From the NCBI GenBank assembly GCA_947575275.1, contig CANPMS010000001.1:1-64000 (forward strand): a stretch of DNA of 64,000 nucleotides, written 5' to 3'. Shown piece after piece: positions 25,795 through 33,504 of this stretch (position 1 is the first letter of the stretch; each line of letters opens with the position of its first letter). Position numbers and translations under genes: made by a program. Under the pieces are notes generated by a model, which worked only from the letters and a program-made list of their open reading frames with translations, did no database searches and was not told where the DNA came from. This stretch comes from an uncultured Clostridium sp. GTDB taxonomy: Bacteria > Bacillota > Clostridia > Lachnospirales > Lachnospiraceae.

Positions 25795-25838
25795 TTTTAC
25801 AAAATATAAGTTATGACTTTTTATTTGGAGTAGAGAAA

Positions 25839-27182
25839 ATGAACAGAGATCTGACTCGCGGACCAGTTATGCGCTCGATGCTGCTTTTCGCAATTCCTAT
25901 GATTTTAGGAAACCTGCTGCAACAATGCTATAATGTGACCGACACCTTGATCGTTGGACAGTTTCTGGGAAAAAATGCCTTGGCTGCCGTAGGTTCCTCC
26001 TTTACATTGATGACCTTTCTAACCTCTATTCTGCTGGGACTTTGTATGGGCAGCGGAGCCTTGTTTTCTATTCGATTTGGTCAGCAGGATGAAGCTGGTT
26101 TGCAAGAAAGCATACATGCCTCCTTCGTGTTAATTGGCAGTGTGGCACTTTTGTTGAACGTTCTGGCCTTCGCCTGTCTGGATTTCATCCGAATTTTTCT
26201 CAGGGTGCCGGAGGAGGTATGGGGACTCATGCGGCAGTACCTGTCTATTATTTTCTACGGCATTGCCGCTACGTTCTTGTACAATTATTTCGCGTCATTT
26301 CTGCGGTCGACGGGTAATTCTGTTATACCGCTGATTTTTCTGGCTGTTTCTGCTGTTTTAAATGTGATTTTGGATTTGTGGTTCGTGCTGGGACTAGAGT
26401 GGGGCGTTTCTGGAGCTGCAAAGGCAACGGTGATTGCCCAGTATGTCTCAGGCATTGGGATTTCGATATATGCGTTCATGCGTTGTCCTCAAGTCCGGGT
26501 CATTGGCAGAAGATGCGGTGTTCGATGGAGTTGTGTCAGAGAACTTACTGGTTTTTCTATTCTGACCTGTGTCCAGCAGTCTGTTATGAACCTTGGTATC
26601 CTTATGGTGCAGGGTCTGGTCAACAGTTTTGGGCCAACGGTTATGGCAGCATTTGCGGCGGCGGTTAAGATTGATGCTTTCGCCTATATGCCTGTGCAGG
26701 ATTTTGGAAATGCTTTTTCCACCTTTATTGCCCAAAATTACGGCGCTAAAAAAGCAGAGCGCATCAGATCCGGACTGAAAGGTGCAGTGTTTGCGTCTTT
26801 GTTTTTCTGTATTGTGGTATCCGGGCTGGTATGGATATTTGCCCGTCCTCTGGTAGCATTGTTTGTAGAGGAGGGAGAGGCGGAGATTATATTGGAGGGC
26901 GTTCGATATTTACGTATCGAAGGCACATTTTACTGTGGAATCGGCTTCCTGTTCTTGCTGTATGGTTTGTATCGGGCGTTGGGAAAGCCGGGAATGAGTG
27001 TGGTGCTTACCATTATCTCGCTGGGAACCCGTGTGGCGCTGGCTTATATACTCTCTGCGGTGCCGGCTTTTGGTGTAACTGGTATTTGGTGGTCGGTGCC
27101 CATCGGCTGGATTCTGGCAGATATGACCGGTGTGATTTATTATATATGTCGAAGAAAGAAGCTGATTTTCTGGGAGACTTAA
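25839..27182 (+). CDS. MATE family multidrug/cation antiporter (3 of 3)
   Basis: 447 residues with ~12 membrane segments; NVTDTLIVGQFLGKNALAAVG and VNSFGPTVMAAFAAAVKIDA are MATE signatures. It belongs to the same broad subgroup as the proteins at 14688 and 16418 but is not a recent copy of either. It stands alone between the mobile remnants and a terminator, with its own promoter, so it may have arrived with, or been left by, the neighbouring element. Substrate unknown. Confidence 0.9.
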   Translation: MNRDLTRGPVMRSMLLFAIPMILGNLLQQCYNVTDTLIVGQFLGKNALAAVGSSFTLMTFLTSILLGLCMGSGALFSIRFGQQDEAGLQESIHASFVLIGSVALLLNVLAFACLDFIRIFLRVPEEVWGLMRQYLSIIFYGIAATFLYNYFASFLRSTGNSVIPLIFLAVSAVLNVILDLWFVLGLEWGVSGAAKATVIAQYVSGIGISIYAFMRCPQVRVIGRRCGVRWSCVRELTGFSILTCVQQSVMNLGILMVQGLVNSFGPTVMAAFAAAVKIDAFAYMPVQDFGNAFSTFIAQNYGAKKAERIRSGLKGAVFASLFFCIVVSGLVWIFARPLVALFVEEGEAEIILEGVRYLRIEGTFYCGIGFLFLLYGLYRALGKPGMSVVLTIISLGTRVALAYILSAVPAFGVTGIWWSVPIGWILADMTGVIYYICRRKKLIFWET

Positions 27183-27186
27183 TGTA

Positions 27187-27231
27187 AAAATCCCGCCTGA
27201 ATCCCTGTTAGGAATTAGATGGGATTTTATT
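27187..27231 (+). terminator. Terminator after third MATE gene
   Basis: AAAATCCC (27187-27194) and GGGATTTT (27221-27228) form the stem, followed by further T's. Confidence 0.6.
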
Positions 27232-27355
27232 GGTGTACCAAAAACTATCTATGGCATTGTATGTTGTCTGAGAGAAAGATGAATATTAAAACAAATCCAA
27301 TTGATAAGCGTGTTTTTATTGACAAAAGTGAAAATCATAACGACACATAGGATAA

Positions 27356-27394
27356 AGTAAGCAGGCGATGGGAAAGTCCCGCCGCCTGCTTACT
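27356..27394 (-). terminator. Terminator of NUDIX gene
   Basis: AGTAAGCAGGCG (27356-27367) and CGCCTGCTTACT (27383-27394) are perfect 12-base complements at the 3' side of the minus-strand gene. Confidence 0.75.
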
Positions 27395-27396
27395 TG

Positions 27397-27849
27397 TCAG
27401 AAATACTTTTTGTTGCCCCAGAGGTTCGCCTTTTTCAGATCAAGATACTCGTTATAGGCTTTTTCCAGAATCTGTTTCTCATTGGAGAATTTCAGCAGGT
27501 GGTATGCCTCATAAAACTTATAGTATCCAGAATCGATGAAATGTTCTTCCCGTTGTGGTTTACTGTAATAGCTGTCGGCCATCATCAGATACCAGTGCAC
27601 ATCCTTCTCCACCATATCCTGGGGAGTATTGAAGGAATAAGAGCTTTTCCCGATATACTTAATGATACAAGCGCTGACTCCAGTTTCCTCTTTTACCTCC
27701 CGCAGCGCTGTCTCTTTGTATTCCTCACCTGCTTCTACAGTTCCTTTTGGCAGAACCCAGCCCTCATACTTATTTTTGTAATTCTTGTAGAGAACCAGAA
27801 TTTTACCACGAAATATAACCACACCTCCACAGCTCGTTGCTTCTATCAT
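27397..27849 (-). CDS. NUDIX hydrolase
   Basis: 150 residues with a complete Nudix box (GTVEAGEEYKETALREVKEETGV in residues ~38-60; key G, E, REVKEE). The enzyme hydrolyses a nucleoside diphosphate linked to another moiety; the sequence does not fix the substrate, though (di)nucleoside polyphosphates are typical for this size. ATG at 27849 is chosen for its GGAGGG seven bases upstream; the longer frame to 27942 has none. Confidence 0.85.
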   Translation of the reverse strand: MIEATSCGGVVIFRGKILVLYKNYKNKYEGWVLPKGTVEAGEEYKETALREVKEETGVSACIIKYIGKSSYSFNTPQDMVEKDVHWYLMMADSYYSKPQREEHFIDSGYYKFYEAYHLLKFSNEKQILEKAYNEYLDLKKANLWGNKKYF

Positions 27850-27943
27850 TGCAAGCCCTCCTGGTTGCACAGTGCCAAAGGCACTGCGATGGTGTGTCAC
27901 ATAGACTGACTTTAGTATACCTCGATTTGCAGGAAGTTGCAAG

Positions 27944-27972
27944 TTGAAGTTTCCACATGGTAATGATATACT
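27944..27972 (+). promoter_or_regulatory. Sigma-A promoter for ABC-class ATPase gene
   Basis: TTGAAG (27944-27949), 17-base spacer, TATACT (27967-27972), 40 bases before the start codon. Confidence 0.55.
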
Positions 27973-28011
27973 TTCAGATATAATGTAAAAAAACAGAAGG
28001 AGTGAAAAATT

Positions 28012-29697
28012 ATGAAATCATCGGCTGAATTGCGCACTATGCTGCGCTCCATAGACCATAAAAGCTATCCTGCATACAAAGCTCTTTCAGGGGCTTACCA
28101 GTTCGGAAACTTTGTACTGGTCATTGACCATGTGCAGGGTGATCCATTTGCGTCCCCCTCGAGCCTCCATGTGGAGGTCGCCATGAAAAAAACTGGTTTT
28201 CCGGAAAAATATTACGAGAAAGACTGCTCCAGGATTGCGTTGCAGGACTATCTGACCCGTCAGTTTTCCAGACAGATTCAAAACTATAATTTTAAAGCGA
28301 AAGGCTCGGGAAAGAGCGGTCTGATTTCTACTACCACATGCGGTCAGGAGGTTCTGGACCGAAGCGCCTGCCAGATTGATGGCACAAAGCTGATTGTACG
28401 TTTTCATGTGGGCTTTCCGGCATTTGGGCGAACCATTGATGCAGGAGGTCTTGACAGAATTCTGTTCGACTTCCTGCCAAAATGCGTGGAAGCCAGTTTC
28501 TTTTTACAGAGACTTGATAAGAGGAAGGTTGAAGATGCCATTTATCTGGCTGAGGATCAGGCTGCCATGCGTGAAATTTTGCAAAAAGAGGGCATTGTGG
28601 CTTTTGTAGCTAATGGCTCAATACTCCCAAGAAAGAGCGGCGTGTCGAATCTGCCCATGAAGGATAGTGTACCTTTTGTATCGCCTGCTTCCATGGAGCG
28701 TACCTTTTCTCTTCCCCACCGTGGTTCCGTTACAGGGATGGCTGTGCCGGCAGGAATCACCCTGATTGTGGGCGGCGGCTATCACGGGAAATCCACCCTG
28801 CTGTCTGCGCTTCAGTTGGGCGTTTACAACCATATTGCAGGTGACGGGCGGGAGTTTGTCCTTGTAGATGATACGGCGGTGAAGCTGCGGGCGGAGGAGG
28901 GACGTCTGATTCGTAATGGGGACATTTCCATGTTTATCAACGATTTGCCAAACGGCAAGGATACCATATCCTTTTCCACTATGGATGCCAGCGGCAGTAC
29001 CTCCCAGGCTGCCGGGGTGATTGAGGGTATGGAAGCGGGGGTGCGTCTGTTCCTGATTGACGAGGATACATCAGCCACTAACTTTATGGTTCGGGACGAC
29101 TTTATGCAGCAGGTTATTGCCAGAGAGAAGGAGCCGATTACACCGTTTTTGGAGCGGGCCAGAGATTTATATGAGAAGGCAGGCGTCTCAACCATACTGG
29201 TAGCGGGAAGCTCGGGGGCATTCTTCTATATTGCGGACCATATTTTACAGATGGATTGTTACAAGCCGGTGGATATTACGGAACGGGTGAAAAGGCTGTG
29301 CAGTGAGCACAAGCCGCCGCGGATTCAGGCCCCGGACTTTGCAGTGCCGGAATACAGTCAGCCGTTTTTGGTTCAAGGCTCCATAAAAAGGGGGGATCGC
29401 ACAAAAATTAAGACCTTTGGCCGTGATTCCTTTTCCATTGATCGGGAGACTGTGGATTTGCGTTATGTGGAACAGATTGTGGACTCGGAACAGACCATGG
29501 CGCTTGCGTATATGCTCCGGTATGCCATCGAGCAGGTAATCGATGGACGGCGTACACTGCGTCAGGTAGTCGGGATTCTCTCTGACACTTTGGAAAAAAA
29601 AGGATGGGAACCATTTTGCAGCTCTTATGTGCCATGCGGGCTGTCAAAACCCAGAGTCCAGGAGATTTTTGCATGTCTGAGCCGCTACCGCGGATAG
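28012..29697 (+). CDS. ABC-class ATPase domain protein (PF09818 type)
   Basis: 561 residues, soluble, no membrane domain or partner permease. It has a Walker A GGGYHGKST (254-262), and LFLIDEDTSATNFM as Walker B with the following conserved acid. I recognise the family of predicted ABC-class ATPases (PF09818) that stand alone in many bacteria. No function is established. It is not a transporter: the N-terminal ~200 residues form a separate conserved domain. Good promoter upstream; the carboxypeptidase gene follows 88 bases later in the same direction. Confidence 0.85.
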   Translation: MKSSAELRTMLRSIDHKSYPAYKALSGAYQFGNFVLVIDHVQGDPFASPSSLHVEVAMKKTGFPEKYYEKDCSRIALQDYLTRQFSRQIQNYNFKAKGSGKSGLISTTTCGQEVLDRSACQIDGTKLIVRFHVGFPAFGRTIDAGGLDRILFDFLPKCVEASFFLQRLDKRKVEDAIYLAEDQAAMREILQKEGIVAFVANGSILPRKSGVSNLPMKDSVPFVSPASMERTFSLPHRGSVTGMAVPAGITLIVGGGYHGKSTLLSALQLGVYNHIAGDGREFVLVDDTAVKLRAEEGRLIRNGDISMFINDLPNGKDTISFSTMDASGSTSQAAGVIEGMEAGVRLFLIDEDTSATNFMVRDDFMQQVIAREKEPITPFLERARDLYEKAGVSTILVAGSSGAFFYIADHILQMDCYKPVDITERVKRLCSEHKPPRIQAPDFAVPEYSQPFLVQGSIKRGDRTKIKTFGRDSFSIDRETVDLRYVEQIVDSEQTMALAYMLRYAIEQVIDGRRTLRQVVGILSDTLEKKGWEPFCSSYVPCGLSKPRVQEIFACLSRYRG

Positions 29698-29785
29698 ACA
29701 GGCATGGATGCGGGGATACTTTTTCTGATAATGTGCGCCGCAGCGGGAGTCTAAGGTGCATGAAAGTATGAAGGGAGATGGAAAC

Positions 29786-31342
29786 ATGGGAGAGAACGGA
29801 GCTGAGAATAAAAAAACGGCATACGAGGAGCTTTCAGAATATCTGGAGCGGGCGATGGCGTTTCAGACTGCTCTGATTTTGTTCGAGTGGGATAATGAGA
29901 CTCTGGCCCCAAAGGATGCGGGAGCCTATACTGCAAGAGTCCAGGGGACGCTCTCTGCCGCCTATCAGCAGGTCATGACCGATCAAAGGGTCGTGGAGCT
30001 GATTGGAGTATGCGAGCGGGAGTTGGAAGCAGGAGCTGATACCAAAGACATAAGCCTTTCTCAGGAAGAGATTCGGCGCGGCATTGTCCGGGAGGCAAAG
30101 GAGGAGTCACAGCGGCTCTCCTGTATTCCGCCAAAGGAGTACCGGGCGTTTCAGGAGCTGGTAAGCGCATCTGCCCGAATTTGGGAAAAGGCTCGTGAGG
30201 ATCAGGATTTTGACGCTTTTGCGCCAACTCTGGAGAAAATTATCAGCTATCAGAAAAAGTTTGCCAAATACCGTTCAAAGAAGGGGCAGAAGCTTTATGA
30301 TGTGATGCTGGATGCCTACGAAAAGGATTTTTCCATGGAAAAGCTGGATCAGTTCTTTGAAGAGCTGAAGGCAGAACTGGTACCGTTTTTAAGACGGATT
30401 ATGGATAGCGGCGTACAGATTGATAATCGTTTCCTGACTGGGGATTACGCGGAGGATAAGCAGCGGGAGCTGGCAGAGTATCTGGCGGAGTATGTAGGCT
30501 TTGACTTTGACAAAGGCGTGCTGGACACCAGCGCCCATCCCTTTACCACAAATCTTCATAATCACGATGTGCGCATGACCACCCATTACAAAAAGCAGAT
30601 GGATTCTTCTTTATTTTCTGTTATTCATGAGTCCGGACATGCAGTTTACGAAATGGGTATTGACGATGATCTGACCCAGACGCTTCTTGGGCAGGGTGCG
30701 TCCATGGGAATGCACGAATCCCAGTCGCGCTTTTTTGAAAATATCATTGGGCGCAGTGAAGCGTTCTGGATTCCCAATTACGCAAAATTAAAGGAGTTGT
30801 TTCCAGAACAGCTCAAGGGAGTGGGACGGGAAATGTTTGTGCGTGCCATCAACCGGGTGGAGCCGGGACTGATTCGCACAGAGGCAGATGAGTTGAGTTA
30901 CAGCCTTCATATTCTGGTGCGTTACGAGTTGGAAAAAGCGCTGATAGAAGAGGATCTGGATGTGAAGGAGCTTCCCAAGCTGTGGGCGGATAAATATGAG
31001 GAATATTTGGGAGTGCGGCCAAAGAACGCGGCTGAGGGGGTATTGCAGGACATTCACTGGGCACAGGGCTCCTTTGGGTATTTTCCGTCCTATGCCCTGG
31101 GCAGCGCTTTTGGCGCGCAGATGTATGCTCATATGAAAAAAGAAATGAATTTTGACCAGCTTCTTGAGAAGGGAAAGATTGATATAATCAGGGAATATCT
31201 GCGGGAGCATGTTCACAGGTTCGGAAAGTTAAAGACAGGAAGAGAGCTTTTAAAGGATATGACAGGAGAGGATTTTGACCCGAAGTATTATATTGAATAT
31301 CTCAAGGAAAAGTATGGAAAGATGTATGGACTTGCAGAATAG
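29786..31342 (+). CDS. M32 family metallocarboxypeptidase
   Basis: 518 residues, the normal length for the carboxypeptidase Taq family. The zinc site HESGH is at residues 281-285, with the downstream third-ligand region GMHESQSRFFEN, and the family motif HPFTTNLHNHDVRMTT precedes it. These cytoplasmic enzymes remove C-terminal amino acids from peptides, with broad preference. ATG at 29786 follows GGGAGATGG; in-frame starts further upstream lack ribosome sites. Confidence 0.92.
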   Translation: MGENGAENKKTAYEELSEYLERAMAFQTALILFEWDNETLAPKDAGAYTARVQGTLSAAYQQVMTDQRVVELIGVCERELEAGADTKDISLSQEEIRRGIVREAKEESQRLSCIPPKEYRAFQELVSASARIWEKAREDQDFDAFAPTLEKIISYQKKFAKYRSKKGQKLYDVMLDAYEKDFSMEKLDQFFEELKAELVPFLRRIMDSGVQIDNRFLTGDYAEDKQRELAEYLAEYVGFDFDKGVLDTSAHPFTTNLHNHDVRMTTHYKKQMDSSLFSVIHESGHAVYEMGIDDDLTQTLLGQGASMGMHESQSRFFENIIGRSEAFWIPNYAKLKELFPEQLKGVGREMFVRAINRVEPGLIRTEADELSYSLHILVRYELEKALIEEDLDVKELPKLWADKYEEYLGVRPKNAAEGVLQDIHWAQGSFGYFPSYALGSAFGAQMYAHMKKEMNFDQLLEKGKIDIIREYLREHVHRFGKLKTGRELLKDMTGEDFDPKYYIEYLKEKYGKMYGLAE

Positions 31343-31431
31343 AGAAAGACATGGAAGAAAGTTTAAAATGTTGCAAGCAGAGCGGCAATATCTCATAGAA
31401 TAGAACGACAAAGCGGAAAAGAAGCTGTTCT

Positions 31432-33165
31432 ATGGAAAATCAGAAGCTGGAAAATCTTTTGAACCTCTCTCTTGATGTAAGCCCCCAGGAGCGGGAGCGA
31501 TCTCAGGAACTGATGACGGGATTTGACCCACAGGAAAATACCTGGGAGCTGATTGTAAAATATTCCGGAGACCTTCAGGCAGTGCGGGACATGGGGGTAA
31601 GCGTGGAGGAAATGCGCAATGAGTACGCAATTCTGACTGTTCCCGAGCGCCTGATCGAGCAGGTGAGTGCATTACATCAAATTGAATATGTGGAGAAACC
31701 AAAGAGGCTGTTTTTTGTTACTGACGGGGCAAAGGCAGCCTCCTGTATTAATATTCTTCAGGAGACACCCCGTGGATTGACAGGGCGCGGTGTGCTGGTA
31801 GCAGTATTGGATTCTGGAATTGACTATTTTCATGAGGACTTTCGCACTGAAGATGGAAGTACCAGGATTGTGGAGCTGTGGGATCAAACCCTGGGAGAGT
31901 TTTACACGCAGGAGGACATCAACCGTGCGCTGGAGACAGGTAGCCGTGCCAGCGCCCGTCAGATTGTACCTTCCCAGGATTTAAGCGGACATGGTACTTC
32001 TGTTGCAGGAATTGCCGCCGGAGGCGGCAGAGGGGAGGGAGGAACGCCCTATCGTGGTGTTGCCTATGAGAGTGAGATTCTGGTGGTGAAATTGGGAACG
32101 GCCCGTCCGGACGGATTCCCAAGAACCACAGAGCTGATGCGCGCTGTGAATTACGCAGTGGGGAAGGCAGTGGAACTGGGGATGCCGCTGGTGATTAATA
32201 TCAGCTTTGGAAATACATATGGTTCTCACGACGGCACAAGCCTGCTGGAGACATTTTTAAACGATATTAGCAATTATGGCAGAACAACAGTTGTGGTGGG
32301 AAGTGGGAACGAGGGAGCAGCAGCCGGACATGTGTCTGGGGTTTTGCAAAATCCGTCACCTCAGCAGGCGGGAGTGGGAAGAGAGGTGGATGTGGAGCTT
32401 TCCGTGGCGCCTTTTGAATCCAATTTAAGCGTACAGCTCTGGAAAAACTACACAGATCAGTTTGAAATCCGGCTGAAGGCGCCATCCGGCGAGGTTCTGG
32501 GACCGCTTTCGGAGCAGCTTGGTCCTATACGTTATCGTTACCGGAACACACAGGTTCTTGTTTATTACGGTAAGCCGTCTCCATTCAGTCAGGCCCAGGA
32601 AATCTATTTTGATTTTGTTCCGGATCAGGGGGATTATGTGGAGAGTGGAATCTGGACTTTTCTTTTCACCCCACGTAAGGTGGTGTGGGGACGGTACGAT
32701 TTATGGCTTCCCTCCTCCGGAGTTTTAAACACTTCCACCAGATTTTTGAGCCCTTCTCCTGATACGACCCTGACCATTCCTTCTGCAGCGGCGAATGTGA
32801 TTACCGTGGGAGCGTACAACAGTTTTTACAATTCCTATGCGGATTTCTCCGGGCGTGGTTTTACCAGGCAGACCCGGCAAGTAAAACCAGATCTTGTGGC
32901 TCCAGGTGTGGGAATTATGGCTACGGCGGAGGGGGGAGGTTATAAGTCGGTAACTGGTACCTCTTTTGCTGCTCCGGTGGTAACGGGGGGAGCAGCGCTC
33001 CTGGTTCAATGGGGAGTTGTAAATGGCAATGACCCGTTTCTTTATGGTGAAAAGGTAAAAGCGTATCTCCACCGTGGCGCCCGCCATCTCACGGGCATAA
33101 CGGATTATCCAAATCCCATGGTTGGGTACGGTACCCTTTGTGTGGCAGACAGTCTGCCCAGATAA
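31432..33165 (+). CDS. S8 family (subtilisin-like) serine protease
   Basis: 577 residues, no signal peptide. The full catalytic triad is visible: Asp127 (AVLDSGIDY), His187 (SGHGTSVAG) and Ser511 (GTSFAAP). A ~150-residue insertion lies between the oxyanion Asn region (VVVGSGNEGAA) and the serine. The layout, with a short N-terminal prodomain-like region, resembles the Csp proteases that act in clostridial spore germination, but no other germination gene is adjacent, so a general intracellular or spore-associated protease is equally possible. Ribosome site is weak. Confidence 0.85.
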   Translation: MENQKLENLLNLSLDVSPQERERSQELMTGFDPQENTWELIVKYSGDLQAVRDMGVSVEEMRNEYAILTVPERLIEQVSALHQIEYVEKPKRLFFVTDGAKAASCINILQETPRGLTGRGVLVAVLDSGIDYFHEDFRTEDGSTRIVELWDQTLGEFYTQEDINRALETGSRASARQIVPSQDLSGHGTSVAGIAAGGGRGEGGTPYRGVAYESEILVVKLGTARPDGFPRTTELMRAVNYAVGKAVELGMPLVINISFGNTYGSHDGTSLLETFLNDISNYGRTTVVVGSGNEGAAAGHVSGVLQNPSPQQAGVGREVDVELSVAPFESNLSVQLWKNYTDQFEIRLKAPSGEVLGPLSEQLGPIRYRYRNTQVLVYYGKPSPFSQAQEIYFDFVPDQGDYVESGIWTFLFTPRKVVWGRYDLWLPSSGVLNTSTRFLSPSPDTTLTIPSAAANVITVGAYNSFYNSYADFSGRGFTRQTRQVKPDLVAPGVGIMATAEGGGYKSVTGTSFAAPVVTGGAALLVQWGVVNGNDPFLYGEKVKAYLHRGARHLTGITDYPNPMVGYGTLCVADSLPR

Positions 33166-33241
33166 GGCAGAAGATAATTATTAGCAGGCAGAATAAAATT
33201 ATTAATCTTTTTATTAAAAATGGAAAATTTTTCTAAAGTGC

Positions 33242-33270
33242 TTGAAAATGCAGGATAGAATTATTATAAT
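33242..33270 (+). promoter_or_regulatory. Sigma-A promoter of the adhesin
   Basis: TTGAAA (33242-33247), exactly 17 bases, perfect TATAAT (33265-33270). Confidence 0.75.
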
Positions 33271-33366
33271 CTATTGCATAAAGATATATTATGAAGAACT
33301 AGGGAATGATACCCAGGTTGTATAAACAGGTGGGGTCTGTTTATTGTTATTATACCAGTTGTTGAG

Positions 33367-33419
33367 AAAAGCACAGCTGTAAGCCTCGGGCAAACTGCCT
33401 GGTTTGCAGTTGTGCTTTT
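33367..33419 (+). terminator. Long leader hairpin / attenuator candidate
   Basis: AAAAGCACAGCTGTAAGCC pairs almost completely with GGTTTGCAGTTGTGCTTTT (19 bp, three G-T pairs); the loop contains a further 4-bp stem GGCA/TGCC. It ends in TTTTA and lies between promoter and start codon, as an attenuating terminator would. Confidence 0.6.
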
Positions 33420-33504
33420 AGTCGGCATACAGTTTGTCCTGCAATTGGGCTTTTTTCATTAATATAGATTTATTTTTAGTATCTTGTAAAGGGGAGGAAA
33501 CAAT

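Larger units (their letters stand above)
33166..33504 (+). promoter_or_regulatory. Leader region of the adhesin: promoter and hairpins
   Basis: The 339-base gap holds a promoter (33242-33270), a small hairpin of 8 bp (ATAAACAG / CTGTTTAT at 33323-33345), and a long hairpin at 33367-33419, giving a ~210-base untranslated leader before the start at 33505. This suggests attenuation or another RNA switch; I could not match it to a known riboswitch class. Confidence 0.5.

Noticed and set aside
33367-33419. Possible c-di-GMP (GEMM) riboswitch in the adhesin leader
   Set aside because: The pieces GCACAG, GGCAAAC and AAGCC look GEMM-like, but their order is wrong and the sequence folds instead into one long hairpin.
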